The notes: a model not told the origin generated them from the sequence alone. Positions 26,966 to 36,847 are shown, counted from the first letter of the stretch. The stretch: DNA of 64,000 nt from Psychrobacter sp. I-STPA10 (GCF_021012795.1 NZ_VFYU01000014.1:157173-221172), one strand, 5' to 3'. Program-made: numbers and translations.

Positions 26966-28855
26966 CTATACCGCAATTTCTGCCAGATCACCTTTACGCT
27001 CTAGCCAATCTTTACGATCCGAGGCACGTTTTTTTGCCAGCAACATATCCATAATTTGGTTGGTTAACTGCATATCATCCATATCTAACTGTACCAAACG
27101 TCTGGTATCGGGATTCATGGTTGTCTCGCGCAAATGCTCTGGATCCATCTCACCCAATCCTTTAAAACGAGTAATTTTTGGCTTGGTATTGCCAGATACC
27201 TTGGCTAAAATTTGAGCCAACTCATCTTCATCTAGGGCATAATGCACCTCTTTACCAATATCGATACGATACAAAGGCGGCATGGCAACAAACAAATGCC
27301 CAGCATCCACCAGTGTTGGGAAATGCTTAACAAACAACGCACAAATCAAAGTCGCAATATGTAATCCATCTGAGTCAGCATCAGCAAGAATACAGATCTT
27401 GTCATAGCGCAGCTCAGATAAATCATCCGATGCGGGATCTACCCCAATGGCAATGGCAATGTCGTGAATCTCTTGGCTTGATAACACCGTATCAGGCGAC
27501 ACTTCCCATGTATTTAAAATCTTACCACGCAGTGGCAATATTGCCTGAAAATGGCGATCACGAGCCTGTTTGGCACTGCCCCCTGCCGAGTCCCCTTCGA
27601 CCAAAAACAGCTCCGCACTATCACGCAAATTACCACGACAGTCCGCCAATTTCCCGGGTAGCGCAGGCCCTTGAGTAATTTTCTTTCTCGCTACTTTTTT
27701 GGCAGATTTTAGCCGTTTACCTGCTTTGGATATGGCTAACTCAGCAATTTGCGCAGCAATTTGTGCATGTTGATTGAGCCATAAACTAAACGCATCTTTT
27801 GCCAATGTCTGCACTGCTGCCGCCGCCTCTCGACTCGACAAGCGTTCTTTAGTCTGCCCAGAGAACTGTGGCTCTGAAAATTTGAGCGATAAAATATAAT
27901 TGACTCCGTCCCACACATCCTCGCCCGTTAACTTAACATTGCGAGGCAACAAATTGTGAATATCACAAAACTCGCGCAATGCTTCTAATATGCCCGTACG
28001 CAAACCATTAACATGCGTGCCTCCTTGCGCAGTCGGAATCAAATTAACATAACTTTCTTGAATCGGTGTACCGCCCTCTGGCAACCAAGATAACACAAAC
28101 GTCACCCCTGCCCGCTCATCTTTGGCAGCATCATAAGTATAATAAAATGGCTCAGGTGGCAATGTCTCTAAGCCATCGAGCTGCTCATTAAGGTACTCCA
28201 CCACCCCATCACTAAACTGCCACACCACTTTGTCATCGTTAATCTCATCAACAAACTCAATAGTTAAGCCTGCCGCCAACACCGCTTTGGCTTTTAGATT
28301 ATGTTTAAGCTGCTTAACACTAAACTTTGGACTGTCAAAAAATGACTCATCGGCCCAAAAGCGTACCTTAGTACCACGTTTGCGCTTATTAGAGCTCACC
28401 GTTTGTTGCAAACTGCTCACAGGCACACCCTGCTCAAACGCAATATTGTACTCTGTGCCATCACGCCACACCGTGACTTCTACTCGGGTAGATAATGCAT
28501 TGACCACCGAAATACCAACGCCATGCAATCCTCCAGATACCTGATAGTTATTGGTCGAAAACTTACCACCAGCATGTAGCCGTGTCAAAATCAGCTCGAT
28601 ACCTGTCTGATTAAACTCAGGATGAATATCGGTTGGCATACCCCGCCCATCATCTTCAACCGATAATGATCCATCTTTATAAAGCTGAACCTTGATGGTT
28701 TTGGCATAACCTGCCAACGCTTCATCGACAGAGTTATCAATGACCTCTTGTGCCAAGTGGTTAGGACGAGTGGTATCGGTATACATACCTGGACGACGAC
28801 GAACAGGCTCTAAACCTTCTAATACTTCTAGCGACTGTGCAGTATATTGACTCAC
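26966..28855 (-). CDS. parE: DNA topoisomerase IV subunit B
   Basis: ATPase subunit of topoisomerase IV, which decatenates chromosomes. 629 residues, typical for gammaproteobacterial ParE. The GHKL ATPase motifs are EVIDNSVDEALAG (about residue 38), DDGRGMPTDIHPEF and GGLHGVGISVVNALS. TOPRIM motifs are FLVEGDSAGGSAKQARDR (about 412) and ILADADSDGLHIATL (about 490). The C-terminus has KRASDRKDWLERKG. The start codon appears to be GTG at 28855, preceded by AGGGAA; no ATG fits the conserved N-terminus. Confidence 0.97.
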   Translation of the reverse strand: MSQYTAQSLEVLEGLEPVRRRPGMYTDTTRPNHLAQEVIDNSVDEALAGYAKTIKVQLYKDGSLSVEDDGRGMPTDIHPEFNQTGIELILTRLHAGGKFSTNNYQVSGGLHGVGISVVNALSTRVEVTVWRDGTEYNIAFEQGVPVSSLQQTVSSNKRKRGTKVRFWADESFFDSPKFSVKQLKHNLKAKAVLAAGLTIEFVDEINDDKVVWQFSDGVVEYLNEQLDGLETLPPEPFYYTYDAAKDERAGVTFVLSWLPEGGTPIQESYVNLIPTAQGGTHVNGLRTGILEALREFCDIHNLLPRNVKLTGEDVWDGVNYILSLKFSEPQFSGQTKERLSSREAAAAVQTLAKDAFSLWLNQHAQIAAQIAELAISKAGKRLKSAKKVARKKITQGPALPGKLADCRGNLRDSAELFLVEGDSAGGSAKQARDRHFQAILPLRGKILNTWEVSPDTVLSSQEIHDIAIAIGVDPASDDLSELRYDKICILADADSDGLHIATLICALFVKHFPTLVDAGHLFVAMPPLYRIDIGKEVHYALDEDELAQILAKVSGNTKPKITRFKGLGEMDPEHLRETTMNPDTRRLVQLDMDDMQLTNQIMDMLLAKKRASDRKDWLERKGDLAEIAV

Positions 28856-29028
28856 AACATTCCCTTTTTCATATTGATATGCAAATATCTATTATAACGA
28901 AATTTTTAGCAGCGATTGCGTAGATAAAAAACTTTACGACAATTAGCGTCGTGATTATCAATTTGGACAACATAAAAAACATGCTAGAATTTAGAAATTC
29001 TTATTATTTAATGATTTAGACAGCCATC

Positions 29029-29289
29029 ATGCCACAACAAATTGAGTTATTTAAAATTGATAACCCTTGCATTGGTGTCTGCCAAAGCAATAAAAAGGGC
29101 TATTGTTTTGGCTGTCTACGTAATCGTACCGAACGTCAACTGTGGTTACAAATGACAGATGAACAAAGAAAAGAAGTGCTACAGCTAATTATCAAACGCA
29201 AAAAACGTATTGAGCAACTACGCAACCGTCAACAAGAGCAAATGAGTTTAGATTTTGATACGCCTACAGAAACCCCCAAATTATTTTGA
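29029..29289 (+). CDS. DUF1289 domain protein
   Basis: 86 residues. NPCIGVCQSNKKGYCFGCLRN near the N-terminus is the DUF1289 four-cysteine motif, probably a small metal-binding domain. Next come WLQMTDEQRKEVLQLI and a basic tail. Function of the family is unknown. It converges with rplS and shares a bidirectional terminator. Confidence 0.88.
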   Translation: MPQQIELFKIDNPCIGVCQSNKKGYCFGCLRNRTERQLWLQMTDEQRKEVLQLIIKRKKRIEQLRNRQQEQMSLDFDTPTETPKLF

Positions 29290-29323
29290 TTGACAAAAAA
29301 GCATCAGTTAACCCTAAAGCATA

Positions 29324-29362
29324 AAAAAACCCCACTGTAATGATGACATTCAGTGGGGTTTT
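29324..29362. terminator. Bidirectional intrinsic terminator
   Basis: AAAACCCCACTG and CAGTGGGGTTTT arms around TAATGATGACATT, with A-run on one side and T-run on the other. It serves both the DUF1289 gene and the rpsP-rimM-trmD-rplS operon. Confidence 0.9.
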
Positions 29363-29432
29363 AGTCTTTTTGGTATACCCGATTATTAGTAAATAGGAAT
29401 AAAAGGGGTTTTGCTATATCTTAATATAGCGA

Positions 29433-29858
29433 TTAGATACCTGGTGCAGTTTCTACCGCTTCAGGAACGCCAGCATCTTTTTTGCTTTGCGCGCCATCAC
29501 GACGGAAAGATAACTTTTCACGGATACGTGCAGATTTACCAGAACGCTCACGTAGATAGTAAAGTTTGGCACGACGAACATCACCACGACGTTTCACTTC
29601 GATACTATCGATCAGTGGTGAATGTAGTTGGAACGCACGCTCAACACCAATACCACTAGAGATTTTACGCACGGTAAATGCTGAGTTAATACCACGATTA
29701 CGCTTAGCGATAACAACGCCTTCATAGGCCTGTAGACGCTCACGCTCACCTTCACGGACTTTTACTTGAACCACGACAGTATCACCAGGAGCAAAACTTG
29801 GATGTTGACGTAGTTGAGAGTTTTCCACAGATTGGACTAGCGGATGCTTGTTGCTCAT
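29433..29858 (-). CDS. rplS: 50S ribosomal protein L19
   Basis: 141 residues from the ATG at 29858, which has AGGAG upstream; an in-frame upstream start at 29903 gives a non-homologous leader and is rejected. The conserved [20 protein letters not shown] and [14 protein letters not shown] motifs are present. L19 sits at the 30S-50S interface. It ends with an extra 20-residue tail ([20 protein letters not shown]). Last gene of the rpsP operon. Confidence 0.97.
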   Translation of the reverse strand: MSNKHPLVQSVENSQLRQHPSFAPGDTVVVQVKVREGERERLQAYEGVVIAKRNRGINSAFTVRKISSGIGVERAFQLHSPLIDSIEVKRRGDVRRAKLYYLRERSGKSARIREKLSFRRDGAQSKKDAGVPEAVETAPGI

Positions 29859-30173
29859 GAGATTTCTCCTCACATAAGATGATAGAGGCTTGACGCATAT
29901 CACCTGTTTGTAATAATTAAAAACACACCACGTCTTAATTTGGTATGCACAATGGGGGAATAATTTGAATATAACAATAACTTTATATCGATAGTCATAT
30001 CATAGTGCTAAATGGCAAATATCAGCCGTTAACCGCACAATAAAACTTGGTTAGATATATCAGATATCATAGTCAAATATCATATTTTTACTACAGCAGT
30101 TGTCTATTATCATAATAGACAAATCTGCGTTAACTTTGATATTGCTTGATTTTGTAATGCACCCTAACTAACT
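29859..30173. other. Intergenic region between trmD and rplS
   Basis: 315 bp, AT-rich, without a gene. The gap is longer than usual in this operon, so rplS may have its own promoter. An imperfect repeat of TATCAGATATCATAGTCAAA type occurs near 30055-30080. Confidence 0.5.
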
Positions 30174-30938
30174 TTACTTAGTAGCAGATTTTTGCATTTG
30201 CTGTAGCCATTTTTGTTGCTGCGCTGTTGGCTCAAAACGCTGCCATAAATCTGGTCTGCGCTGTTGCGTACGTTTTACCTTTTGTACAAAACGCCATTTT
30301 TCAATATTGGCATGATGACCTGATAATAAAACCTCTGGCACAGCCATACCAGCAAATAGCGTCGGCTTGGTATAATGCGGACAATCTAACAAGCCATCAA
30401 CAAAAGAATCTTGCTCAGCAGACAACGCATCACCCATCACATTTGGCAAACGGCGAATGATGCTATCCATCATTACCATCGCTGGCAGCTCACCACCTGT
30501 TAATACATAATCACCGATGGATACTTCAGCATCAACATAATTGGCTAATAGCCGCTCATCAATGCCTTCATAACGACCACACAACAAAATGACACCATCA
30601 TAATCACTAAATGACAATACCACTGACTCAGATAACTGCTCACCTTGTGGCGATAAGTACACCACAGGACAAAATTGAGCACCGAGGCGACAACCATGAG
30701 CACTGGCGCGGCTACGGGCATCTTCAATGGCTTTTACCAATGGTTCAACCATCATCACCATACCCGGACCACCACCATAAGGACGTTCATCAATACGGCG
30801 ATAATTATCTGTGGTATGGTCTCGTGGATTGATGCAATCGATGGTCACTTGTCCTTGCGCCACTGCCCTACCTGTAATGCCATAATTTGTAATGGCATCG
30901 AACATCTCAGGTAAAATAGTGATTACCGCAAAATACAT
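30174..30938 (-). CDS. trmD: tRNA (guanine37-N1)-methyltransferase
   Basis: Methylates G37 of tRNAs to prevent frameshifting. 254 residues from the ATG at 30938, where [17 protein letters not shown] matches the family start; an in-frame ATG at 30965 adds nine residues. The SPOUT trefoil-knot S-adenosylmethionine site is [13 protein letters not shown] and [16 protein letters not shown]. The C-terminus has [14 protein letters not shown]. Third gene of rpsP-rimM-trmD-rplS. Confidence 0.97.
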   Translation of the reverse strand: MYFAVITILPEMFDAITNYGITGRAVAQGQVTIDCINPRDHTTDNYRRIDERPYGGGPGMVMMVEPLVKAIEDARSRASAHGCRLGAQFCPVVYLSPQGEQLSESVVLSFSDYDGVILLCGRYEGIDERLLANYVDAEVSIGDYVLTGGELPAMVMMDSIIRRLPNVMGDALSAEQDSFVDGLLDCPHYTKPTLFAGMAVPEVLLSGHHANIEKWRFVQKVKRTQQRRPDLWQRFEPTAQQQKWLQQMQKSATK

Positions 30939-31029
30939 AATTAATCCATCGCCTAACCAACCCATTTATAGGTGTGTATATACGTCACTGATACTAACCA
31001 CAGCTTAACAGCCACTTATTAGTAACAAT

Positions 31030-31563
31030 TTAGTAATCACGCTCCCATATCACGGTCAGTTGATTTTTTTGCTTATCCACATCTGCCACTGTTTGCTTAT
31101 GCCAAGGGATTAATCGCTGCTCATCATCGATACTATCTGAGGTTGGCACCACCACCATAATGGCATGTGCGCCTGTCTCAAACAGCTCTTTGATGTCACC
31201 TAAATACTCACCTTGCTCATTAATCACTTGCATCGATACCAAATCCGACCAGTAGTACTCGTCTTCTTCAGGCTCAGGCAAGCTGTCTTGTGTCACCCAG
31301 ATGGGTACGCCATTCATGGTTTCGGCAAGATTACGGTCTGGTATCTCTTCAAACTGAGCAACCAGTCCTGCGCCTTGCTGACGCCAATTTATAACGGTTA
31401 ACGGCTTCATACCCGTGGCAGTCTTAATCCACCACGGTTTTAAATCAAAAATTGCCTCACGATCATCTAATTCACTAAATACCCACAACCAGCCCTTAAT
31501 GCCATAAGGCTTTTTAAGTTGACCGATTTTCATCAATCCATCTGTATTGTGGGGTGTGCTCAT
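31030..31563 (-). CDS. rimM: Ribosome maturation factor RimM
   Basis: 177 residues from the ATG at 31563; the in-frame TTG at 31581 is less likely. It aids 30S maturation by binding S19. The N-terminal KIGQLKKPYGIKGWLWV is the RimM signature, and the C-terminal PRC-barrel-like half contains YYWSDLVSMQV and GAHAIMVV. It lies between rpsP and trmD, the standard order. Confidence 0.95.
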   Translation of the reverse strand: MSTPHNTDGLMKIGQLKKPYGIKGWLWVFSELDDREAIFDLKPWWIKTATGMKPLTVINWRQQGAGLVAQFEEIPDRNLAETMNGVPIWVTQDSLPEPEEDEYYWSDLVSMQVINEQGEYLGDIKELFETGAHAIMVVVPTSDSIDDEQRLIPWHKQTVADVDKQKNQLTVIWERDY

Positions 31564-31692
31564 AAGGGGTATTACACTCAAATCAAAGCATTAAAACAAT
31601 AAGATAACCTCAATAAAATATAAAGCGCTCAACGCTCTAATTTATTTTAGTTATCTAGATCCAGACTGGCTAAAAACTAACATATTTCAGCT

Positions 31693-31965
31693 TTAAGCAG
31701 ATGCTTGTTCAGTTTCTTCAGTGGCTGGCTTATAGTTTTTAGCTAATGAAGCAACACGATCCGAAGGCTGAGCACCTTTTTCGATCCACGCATTATAGGC
31801 TTCCATGTTAAGGCGTACAGCCTCTTCATTGCCTTTTGCTAATGGGTTAAAAAAGCCAATGTTTTCGATGTAACGACCGTCACGTGAACGACGTTGATCT
31901 GCAACTACGACTTGATAAAATGGGCGTTTCTTGGCACCGCCCCGTGCTAAACGAATAACAACCAT
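31693..31965 (-). CDS. rpsP: 30S ribosomal protein S16
   Basis: 90 residues. The N-terminus [20 protein letters not shown] and the following [17 protein letters not shown] are diagnostic. GAGAGA ribosome site upstream of ATG. First gene of the operon; its promoter should lie in 31966-32200. Confidence 0.97.
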   Translation of the reverse strand: MVVIRLARGGAKKRPFYQVVVADQRRSRDGRYIENIGFFNPLAKGNEEAVRLNMEAYNAWIEKGAQPSDRVASLAKNYKPATEETEQASA

Positions 31966-32214
31966 GTGAACTCTCTCTTTCGCAGGTATACCAAAAAGGG
32001 CATAATTATATCAGATTAACCATATTTTGCCTACTAAAACAATGTTTATTTTATTGACAAACAAAAATACCTATCATATAAGGCAAGCAAGCATTTTGTA
32101 CACACCATTTTTAACTTTAAATGCTATGCTTATACTTTAGGTGCATACTACTGCATCTGTTAGCTACAACATCAGTTAAAAGTGACATAGATTAAAAATT
32201 AAAAAGGCATCAAT

Positions 32215-33669
32215 ATGAGATCTTGGTCAAGACAGCTACAACGCTGGCGGCTACGTCCCTACTCCAATACTTGGCAAACCACATTTTGGGTGATGATGAT
32301 TGTGATGCTCAGTGTTACCCTCTCTTTATGGTTTTTTTGGCGTAGCTTATATTTGCCTGAGCTACGCAACCATGCTCGCTATCTATCGACAGAAGTTCAA
32401 CTATTAACCCAAGTACAAACCGTTTGGAAAGACCAACCAAAAGTGCAGCAGTGGATTTATGATAATAGCCATATTGTCGTGGTCACAGACCGCAATCAAT
32501 TCCCTGAAGTCGAAGAAAAAACCTTCGCTGGGTTATTTACCGACATCTTAGCCGAAGAAATCAGTGAGCAGCTAGGTCATGAGGTGGTGGTATATTTTAA
32601 GTTCAAACCCTCACCTCAGCTTTGGATACATGATAATCAATATCCAGATTTATGGATGCGTGAGCCAGTGATCTATTATGCTCAATATAGCCCAAGCTCA
32701 TTATTATTCTTTTTATTTGGTATTCCTATTTTTAGTTTATTGACAATTTTACTGTTAGTGCGTCAACTCAATCGCCCTTTACGTAAACTGCAAAAAGCAG
32801 CAAACAATTATATTCAGTTGGGTCACGTTACTTCCCTACCCACACGTACAGGCTCGGTAGAGATACGTCAGGTGAATACAGCGTTTAATCGCTTATTTAC
32901 TACGTTAAGCCAAGCACAAAAAGAACGTACCATCATGCTCGCTGGTATCTCACATGATCTACGTACACCCCTAACGCGGATGCGTCTAACTGCTGAGATG
33001 CTGCCAGATGATTTTTTTAGAGAAGGGTTAATTTATGATATTGAAGATATGGATGCCATCTTAGAGCAATTTATTTCGTTTATGAAGGATGGATCAGATG
33101 AACCAGTACGTTTAACAGATTTAAATGCAATTTTTAAAGAAGTCATCGTGCAATTTGCACCGCTACCTTTTATTTATGAGCCTGAGCCAATGGAGCTTGT
33201 TCCTGTTCGCCCACTATCTATTAAGCGGCTTATTATTAATTTGGTTAACAATGCCAATCGTTATGGCAAACCACCCATTTATCTATCAGCAACAATCACT
33301 CCAACTTTTACTAACACCACAACAATCAATGATGCTAATCCTCTTGAAGAAGATGAATCAACAGACATCATCGCTGATAACAGCTTAACCCCCGCTTCAG
33401 AAAAAACCTTAATCATTTGTGTACGTGACTGTGGAGAGGGCGTAGCAGATACCAATTTACAACGTATCATGCAACCATTTGAGCGTGGCGAATCAGCACG
33501 CACCACCCAAGGCAGTGGTTTAGGGCTCGCCATTGTCAATCGTATTGCCAATCTTCATCACGGTACAGTTGAAGCAACCAACCACCCTGAAGGTGGTTTA
33601 CAAGTATGTGTTAAAATTCCATTACTTGCCAAAGCTGTCATCAGCAAGCCCACACCAGAAAATAATTAA
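32215..33669 (+). CDS. EnvZ-like sensor histidine kinase (orphan)
   Basis: 484 residues, inner membrane. Membrane spans are near residues 24-46 and 163-182, separated by a periplasmic domain, followed by HAMP, the H-box AGISHDLRTPLTRMRLTAEM (His about 248) and an HATPase domain with N-box LIINLVNNANRY and G-box GSGLGLAIVNRIA. An acidic, low-complexity insertion (about residues 365-395) interrupts the ATPase domain. The H-box resembles EnvZ, so OmpR-like partners are expected, but no response regulator is adjacent. Confidence 0.92.
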   Translation: MRSWSRQLQRWRLRPYSNTWQTTFWVMMIVMLSVTLSLWFFWRSLYLPELRNHARYLSTEVQLLTQVQTVWKDQPKVQQWIYDNSHIVVVTDRNQFPEVEEKTFAGLFTDILAEEISEQLGHEVVVYFKFKPSPQLWIHDNQYPDLWMREPVIYYAQYSPSSLLFFLFGIPIFSLLTILLLVRQLNRPLRKLQKAANNYIQLGHVTSLPTRTGSVEIRQVNTAFNRLFTTLSQAQKERTIMLAGISHDLRTPLTRMRLTAEMLPDDFFREGLIYDIEDMDAILEQFISFMKDGSDEPVRLTDLNAIFKEVIVQFAPLPFIYEPEPMELVPVRPLSIKRLIINLVNNANRYGKPPIYLSATITPTFTNTTTINDANPLEEDESTDIIADNSLTPASEKTLIICVRDCGEGVADTNLQRIMQPFERGESARTTQGSGLGLAIVNRIANLHHGTVEATNHPEGGLQVCVKIPLLAKAVISKPTPENN

Positions 33670-33684
33670 ACATTCATATTCATC

Positions 33685-33712
33685 AGTAGTAACAAAGTTA
33701 TCACTACTTTTC
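33685..33712 (+). terminator. Probable terminator after EnvZ-like kinase
   Basis: AGTAGTAAC pairs with GTT and ACTACT (one short bulge), followed by TTTT. It overlaps the 3' end of the convergent small frame at 33704-33883. Confidence 0.4.
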
Positions 33713-33883
33713 TGTACCGATTAATGGCGGAATGGCAGCAGAGTTATTTTGAAACTCAATGGGTGCAACCAATTCAGCTTGGGCTTGTTGTAAGCTTTTG
33801 GTGGGCTGTGGGGTATAAAAAAACATAAAATAGCTTAATACTCCAGCATTAACCACTACCAACGCAGTAAATAAATATGGCAT
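33704..33883 (-). CDS. Small single-span membrane protein, 59 residues
   Basis: The ATG at 33883 is preceded by AGAGAGGTGG, a strong ribosome site, and the frame runs 59 codons to a TAG at 33704-33706. The product starts MPYLFTALVVVNAGVLSYFM (one membrane span, about residues 4-23), followed by a Gln/Ala-rich soluble tail (SLQQAQAELVAPIEFQNN). It lies 69 bp downstream of bfmS on the same strand. I recognise no family. A role linked to BfmS is a guess from position only. Confidence 0.55.
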   Translation of the reverse strand: MPYLFTALVVVNAGVLSYFMFFYTPQPTKSLQQAQAELVAPIEFQNNSAAIPPLIGTEK

Positions 33884-33952
33884 ACCACCTCTCTTATAGA
33901 TTATGAGCTTTGATAGTCAAAGCACTGTTTTATTATGGTACTATCTTTATCT

Positions 33953-35644
33953 CTAATCTGCTTCATCAATAATTTTACGCTGCCCTTTTTCTTGCGTTAG
34001 TTGGTCAGCAGTAATGGTTTGTGCCAATGGTTTTACTGGCCAAGTCATTATAAAGCGTGCACCACCTAACTCAGGGCTTTCATCTACTTTCATACTACCA
34101 TTAAACCAAAATGCAATACGAGACACAATAGACAATCCCAAACCATAGCCACCGGATGCTCGAGTACGGCTATCATCAAGACGAGCAAAGGGAATAAATA
34201 CCTTCTCTCTATCTTCTTCAGGTATGCCCTGTCCATCATCTTCAACACTGACAAAGGCTTCACCTTTATGCACACCAGCACTGATAATAATGGTCGACTC
34301 TGCATAACGCAGCGCATTACCTGCTAAATTTTGTACCACTCGGTGTAAATAACGGTGATCGGCAATCGCAGTAATTTTAGGTGGTGGTGTACGCCCTTCA
34401 ACTGTAATGGGCTTACCCAAAGCATTGGTCTCACGTACCACTTGCTCTACCAAACTTTTTAAATTAACCGCTTCTAAATTCAGCTTAGGTGACCCCTCCT
34501 CAAGCTTGGCATAAGTTAAAATCTCATCAATCAAACTATTTAAAGATTCTATATCTTCATCAATATAATCTCGCTGCATTTGCCGAGACTCAATATCATC
34601 GGTGTCTGCCAACATATCTACCGCAAAACGAATTCTTGCCACAGGCGTACGCAGCTCGTGCGAGACAGCCCGCGTCAGCTCACGTTGCGACTCAATCAAA
34701 CGCTTAATGTGCTCGGTCATGGTATTAAATGTGGCTGCCAAACGGGCAATTTCATCTTGCCCCACCACTTGTACCCGAATATCTAAGTTACCATCACCAA
34801 CTTCATTCACCCCAGATTGAATCAACTGTAGCTTACGCTCTAACGGAAAAATCAGTGCATATACCCCCAAGCTAATCAAAAACATACTAATCAGAACCAC
34901 ACTGAGGATCAAATTAAAGGGAAACCACTTAAACAGTTTTACCGGCCCCATCACAATCGCCATATTAGGTAACTCTGATGGTGCAATTACTTTAATAGAG
35001 GAATCTTCATTACTGGTACTGTCACGAAATAAGATAACTACCTCATCACGGCGTAGCCTTGCCATCTGCTCACGGTCTAAATTTATATCATCAATAGCAG
35101 TCAAAGACAGCGGGAAAAAGAAGTTTTCGCTTAGCTCTTTGAGTCGTACTTGTTTTTCTTCCAAACTTGGATAATAAGACAAATCATCTAATAATAAAAT
35201 TGCCATTGCCCGAACTTGCTGCTCAGTGACCTGAGTGATACGGATACTTAAAATATTGCCATCATCTTGTAGTGGATGGAAAATATCAGCATATGAAGGA
35301 TGACTGACATAACGCACCACCGTCTTATTATTTTCTAAACGCTTTAGCTCACTAGAGGTAAACTCTACAGACTCTCTAGGAATAATGACAAATTCATCAC
35401 CAAATAAACTACTCACATCTGCCAGCCAATAATTGCGTTGCATGGGCGTTTTTTGGTGTGAAATTCCCTCACTTACCAAATACAACATACCCGTGGCGAT
35501 ATTTTCACGATACGTTTGGATACGCTCTTTATTAATGGTATCTACTAATAACTGAGCAAACAAACCAACGCATAAGCAGACCAACAATAACCCTGCATAG
35601 ATACGCAGAAAAATACTGTGTTTAAGAGAGGATAATAAAGACAT
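33953..35644 (-). CDS. bfmS: BfmS-type sensor histidine kinase
   Basis: 563 residues, inner-membrane kinase partner of BfmR, which in Acinetobacter controls envelope, biofilm and stress genes. Membrane spans are near residues 10-30 and 240-265, with a periplasmic sensor domain of about 200 residues between. HAMP follows (about 265-315); the H-box is RAVSHELRTPVARIRFAVD (His about 333), then N-box VQNLAGNALRYAE and G-box GGYGLGLSIVSRIA. It comes after bfmR, but the two are separated by 207 bp containing a terminator-like hairpin and a dispersed element. Confidence 0.93.
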   Translation of the reverse strand: MSLLSSLKHSIFLRIYAGLLLVCLCVGLFAQLLVDTINKERIQTYRENIATGMLYLVSEGISHQKTPMQRNYWLADVSSLFGDEFVIIPRESVEFTSSELKRLENNKTVVRYVSHPSYADIFHPLQDDGNILSIRITQVTEQQVRAMAILLLDDLSYYPSLEEKQVRLKELSENFFFPLSLTAIDDINLDREQMARLRRDEVVILFRDSTSNEDSSIKVIAPSELPNMAIVMGPVKLFKWFPFNLILSVVLISMFLISLGVYALIFPLERKLQLIQSGVNEVGDGNLDIRVQVVGQDEIARLAATFNTMTEHIKRLIESQRELTRAVSHELRTPVARIRFAVDMLADTDDIESRQMQRDYIDEDIESLNSLIDEILTYAKLEEGSPKLNLEAVNLKSLVEQVVRETNALGKPITVEGRTPPPKITAIADHRYLHRVVQNLAGNALRYAESTIIISAGVHKGEAFVSVEDDGQGIPEEDREKVFIPFARLDDSRTRASGGYGLGLSIVSRIAFWFNGSMKVDESPELGGARFIMTWPVKPLAQTITADQLTQEKGQRKIIDEAD

Positions 35645-35700
35645 AGAATTGGCACATCATAGTAGGACACATGGTATTAAGACAGATATTAACAAGGCAC

Positions 35701-35724
35701 AAAAAAAGCCAGCAGTTTGCTGAC
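35701..35724 (-). terminator. Terminator-like hairpin between bfmR and bfmS
   Basis: On the minus strand GTCAGCAAACTGCTGGC forms a hairpin followed by TTTTTTT. It may cut transcription from bfmR into bfmS, letting regulator outnumber kinase. This is inference from structure. Confidence 0.65.
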
Positions 35725-35726
35725 TT

Positions 35727-35851
35727 ATTATAGATAAGAATCACCAAAAACACATCTAATACTTATATACCAATATGTCTTTGGTGCAGATAATACATGT
35801 AATACAGCAAGCGTAGCTAAATCGTCGTAAATTTATGGAAGCCAGACTATA
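35727..35851 (-). repeat. Dispersed TATAGTC inverted-repeat element, copy 4, abutting bfmR stop
   Basis: A 125-bp copy. Read on the minus strand it begins immediately after the bfmR TAA with TATAGTCTGGCTTCCATAAA then TTTACGAC, matching the terminus of the 11645-11756 copy. The other end (GGTGATTCTTATCTATAATA) is a weaker match. It lies wholly in the bfmR-bfmS gap. Confidence 0.65.
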
Positions 35852-36568
35852 TTAGTTGCCTTCTTTAACAAATAAATAACCTTTACTACGTACTGTTTTG
35901 ATACGTTTTGGATTTTCTGGATCATCACCAATCTTCGGACGAATACGAGAAATACGAACATCAATAGAACGATCTTGTCCATCATATTCAATACCACGCA
36001 AACGCTCAAAGATATCTTCACGAGACAAGATACGACCAGCATTTGAAGCCAATAACCACAGCAAATCATACTCAGCACTGGTAAAATCAACCAACTCATC
36101 ATTTAGCGTCACTGAGCGACCGCCATTATCAATGACCAACTCGCCAAACTCTAGACGTTGTGGTACATCCTCAGAAGGCGCTGTCTCTGAACGACGCAGC
36201 AACGCACGAATGCGAGCTAATAATACTCTTGGCTGAGCAGGCTTAGCAACGTAATCATCTGCTCCCATCTCAAGTCCTAACACTTGATCCATATCTTCAG
36301 TACGCGCAGTCAACATCAGTATGGGTTGCTGATAATGTGGACGTACTTCACGGCATACCGTCAAGCCATCACTACCTGGTAGCATCACATCAAGTACCAC
36401 CAAATCTGGCTGTTCATTCACAATGCGACGAATAGCACGATTACCATCTGTTTCTATGGCAACATCCAGTCCGTTTTTTACCAAATAGTCTTGGGTCAGC
36501 ATTGCTAGACGCTCATCATCCTCTACAATTAGGATTCTAGGGGTTTGTTCTTCTTCAGTATGAGCCAT
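35852..36568 (-). CDS. bfmR: BfmR-type response regulator (OmpR family)
   Basis: 238 residues from the ATG at 36568, with AGGAAG upstream; an upstream in-frame start at 36589 is rejected. The receiver domain (about 12-125) has RILIVEDDERLAMLTQDYL, phospho-acceptor Asp in LVVLDVMLPGSDGLTVCREV and Lys in DDYVAKPAQP. The winged-helix DNA-binding domain (about 145-235) includes LASNAGRILSREDIFERLRG and DDPENPKRIKTVRSKGYLF. The sequence closely resembles Acinetobacter BfmR as I remember it. Its stop codon is followed directly by a dispersed element. Confidence 0.95.
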   Translation of the reverse strand: MAHTEEEQTPRILIVEDDERLAMLTQDYLVKNGLDVAIETDGNRAIRRIVNEQPDLVVLDVMLPGSDGLTVCREVRPHYQQPILMLTARTEDMDQVLGLEMGADDYVAKPAQPRVLLARIRALLRRSETAPSEDVPQRLEFGELVIDNGGRSVTLNDELVDFTSAEYDLLWLLASNAGRILSREDIFERLRGIEYDGQDRSIDVRISRIRPKIGDDPENPKRIKTVRSKGYLFVKEGN

Positions 36569-36773
36569 AACTCTTCCTCTAATCTTCAAGATTTACCAAT
36601 AACACAGTATTTTTTATGCTACTGCTTGGTAATTTGTTCTTCACATTTTATCAATATATTAACTAAGGTACGCATTACCTATAACATATTCACAACTACA
36701 CTACAATGTAAACAAAAAAAAAATTTATAACCAGTGCTAAATCGTAACCTTATAAAAATTTATAATAGGATAT

Positions 36774-36804
36774 AAAAAAACAGCCCTGTTAGTGGACTGT
36801 TTTT
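36774..36804 (-). terminator. Intrinsic terminator after atpC
   Basis: On the minus strand AACAGTCC pairs with GGGCTGTT (one G-T wobble), followed by a T-run. It lies 44 bp past the atpC stop and ends the ATP synthase operon. Confidence 0.85.
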
Positions 36805-36847
36805 ACAAAAGAATGATAAGTATAGTTAATAGTCCAATATAAATAGA

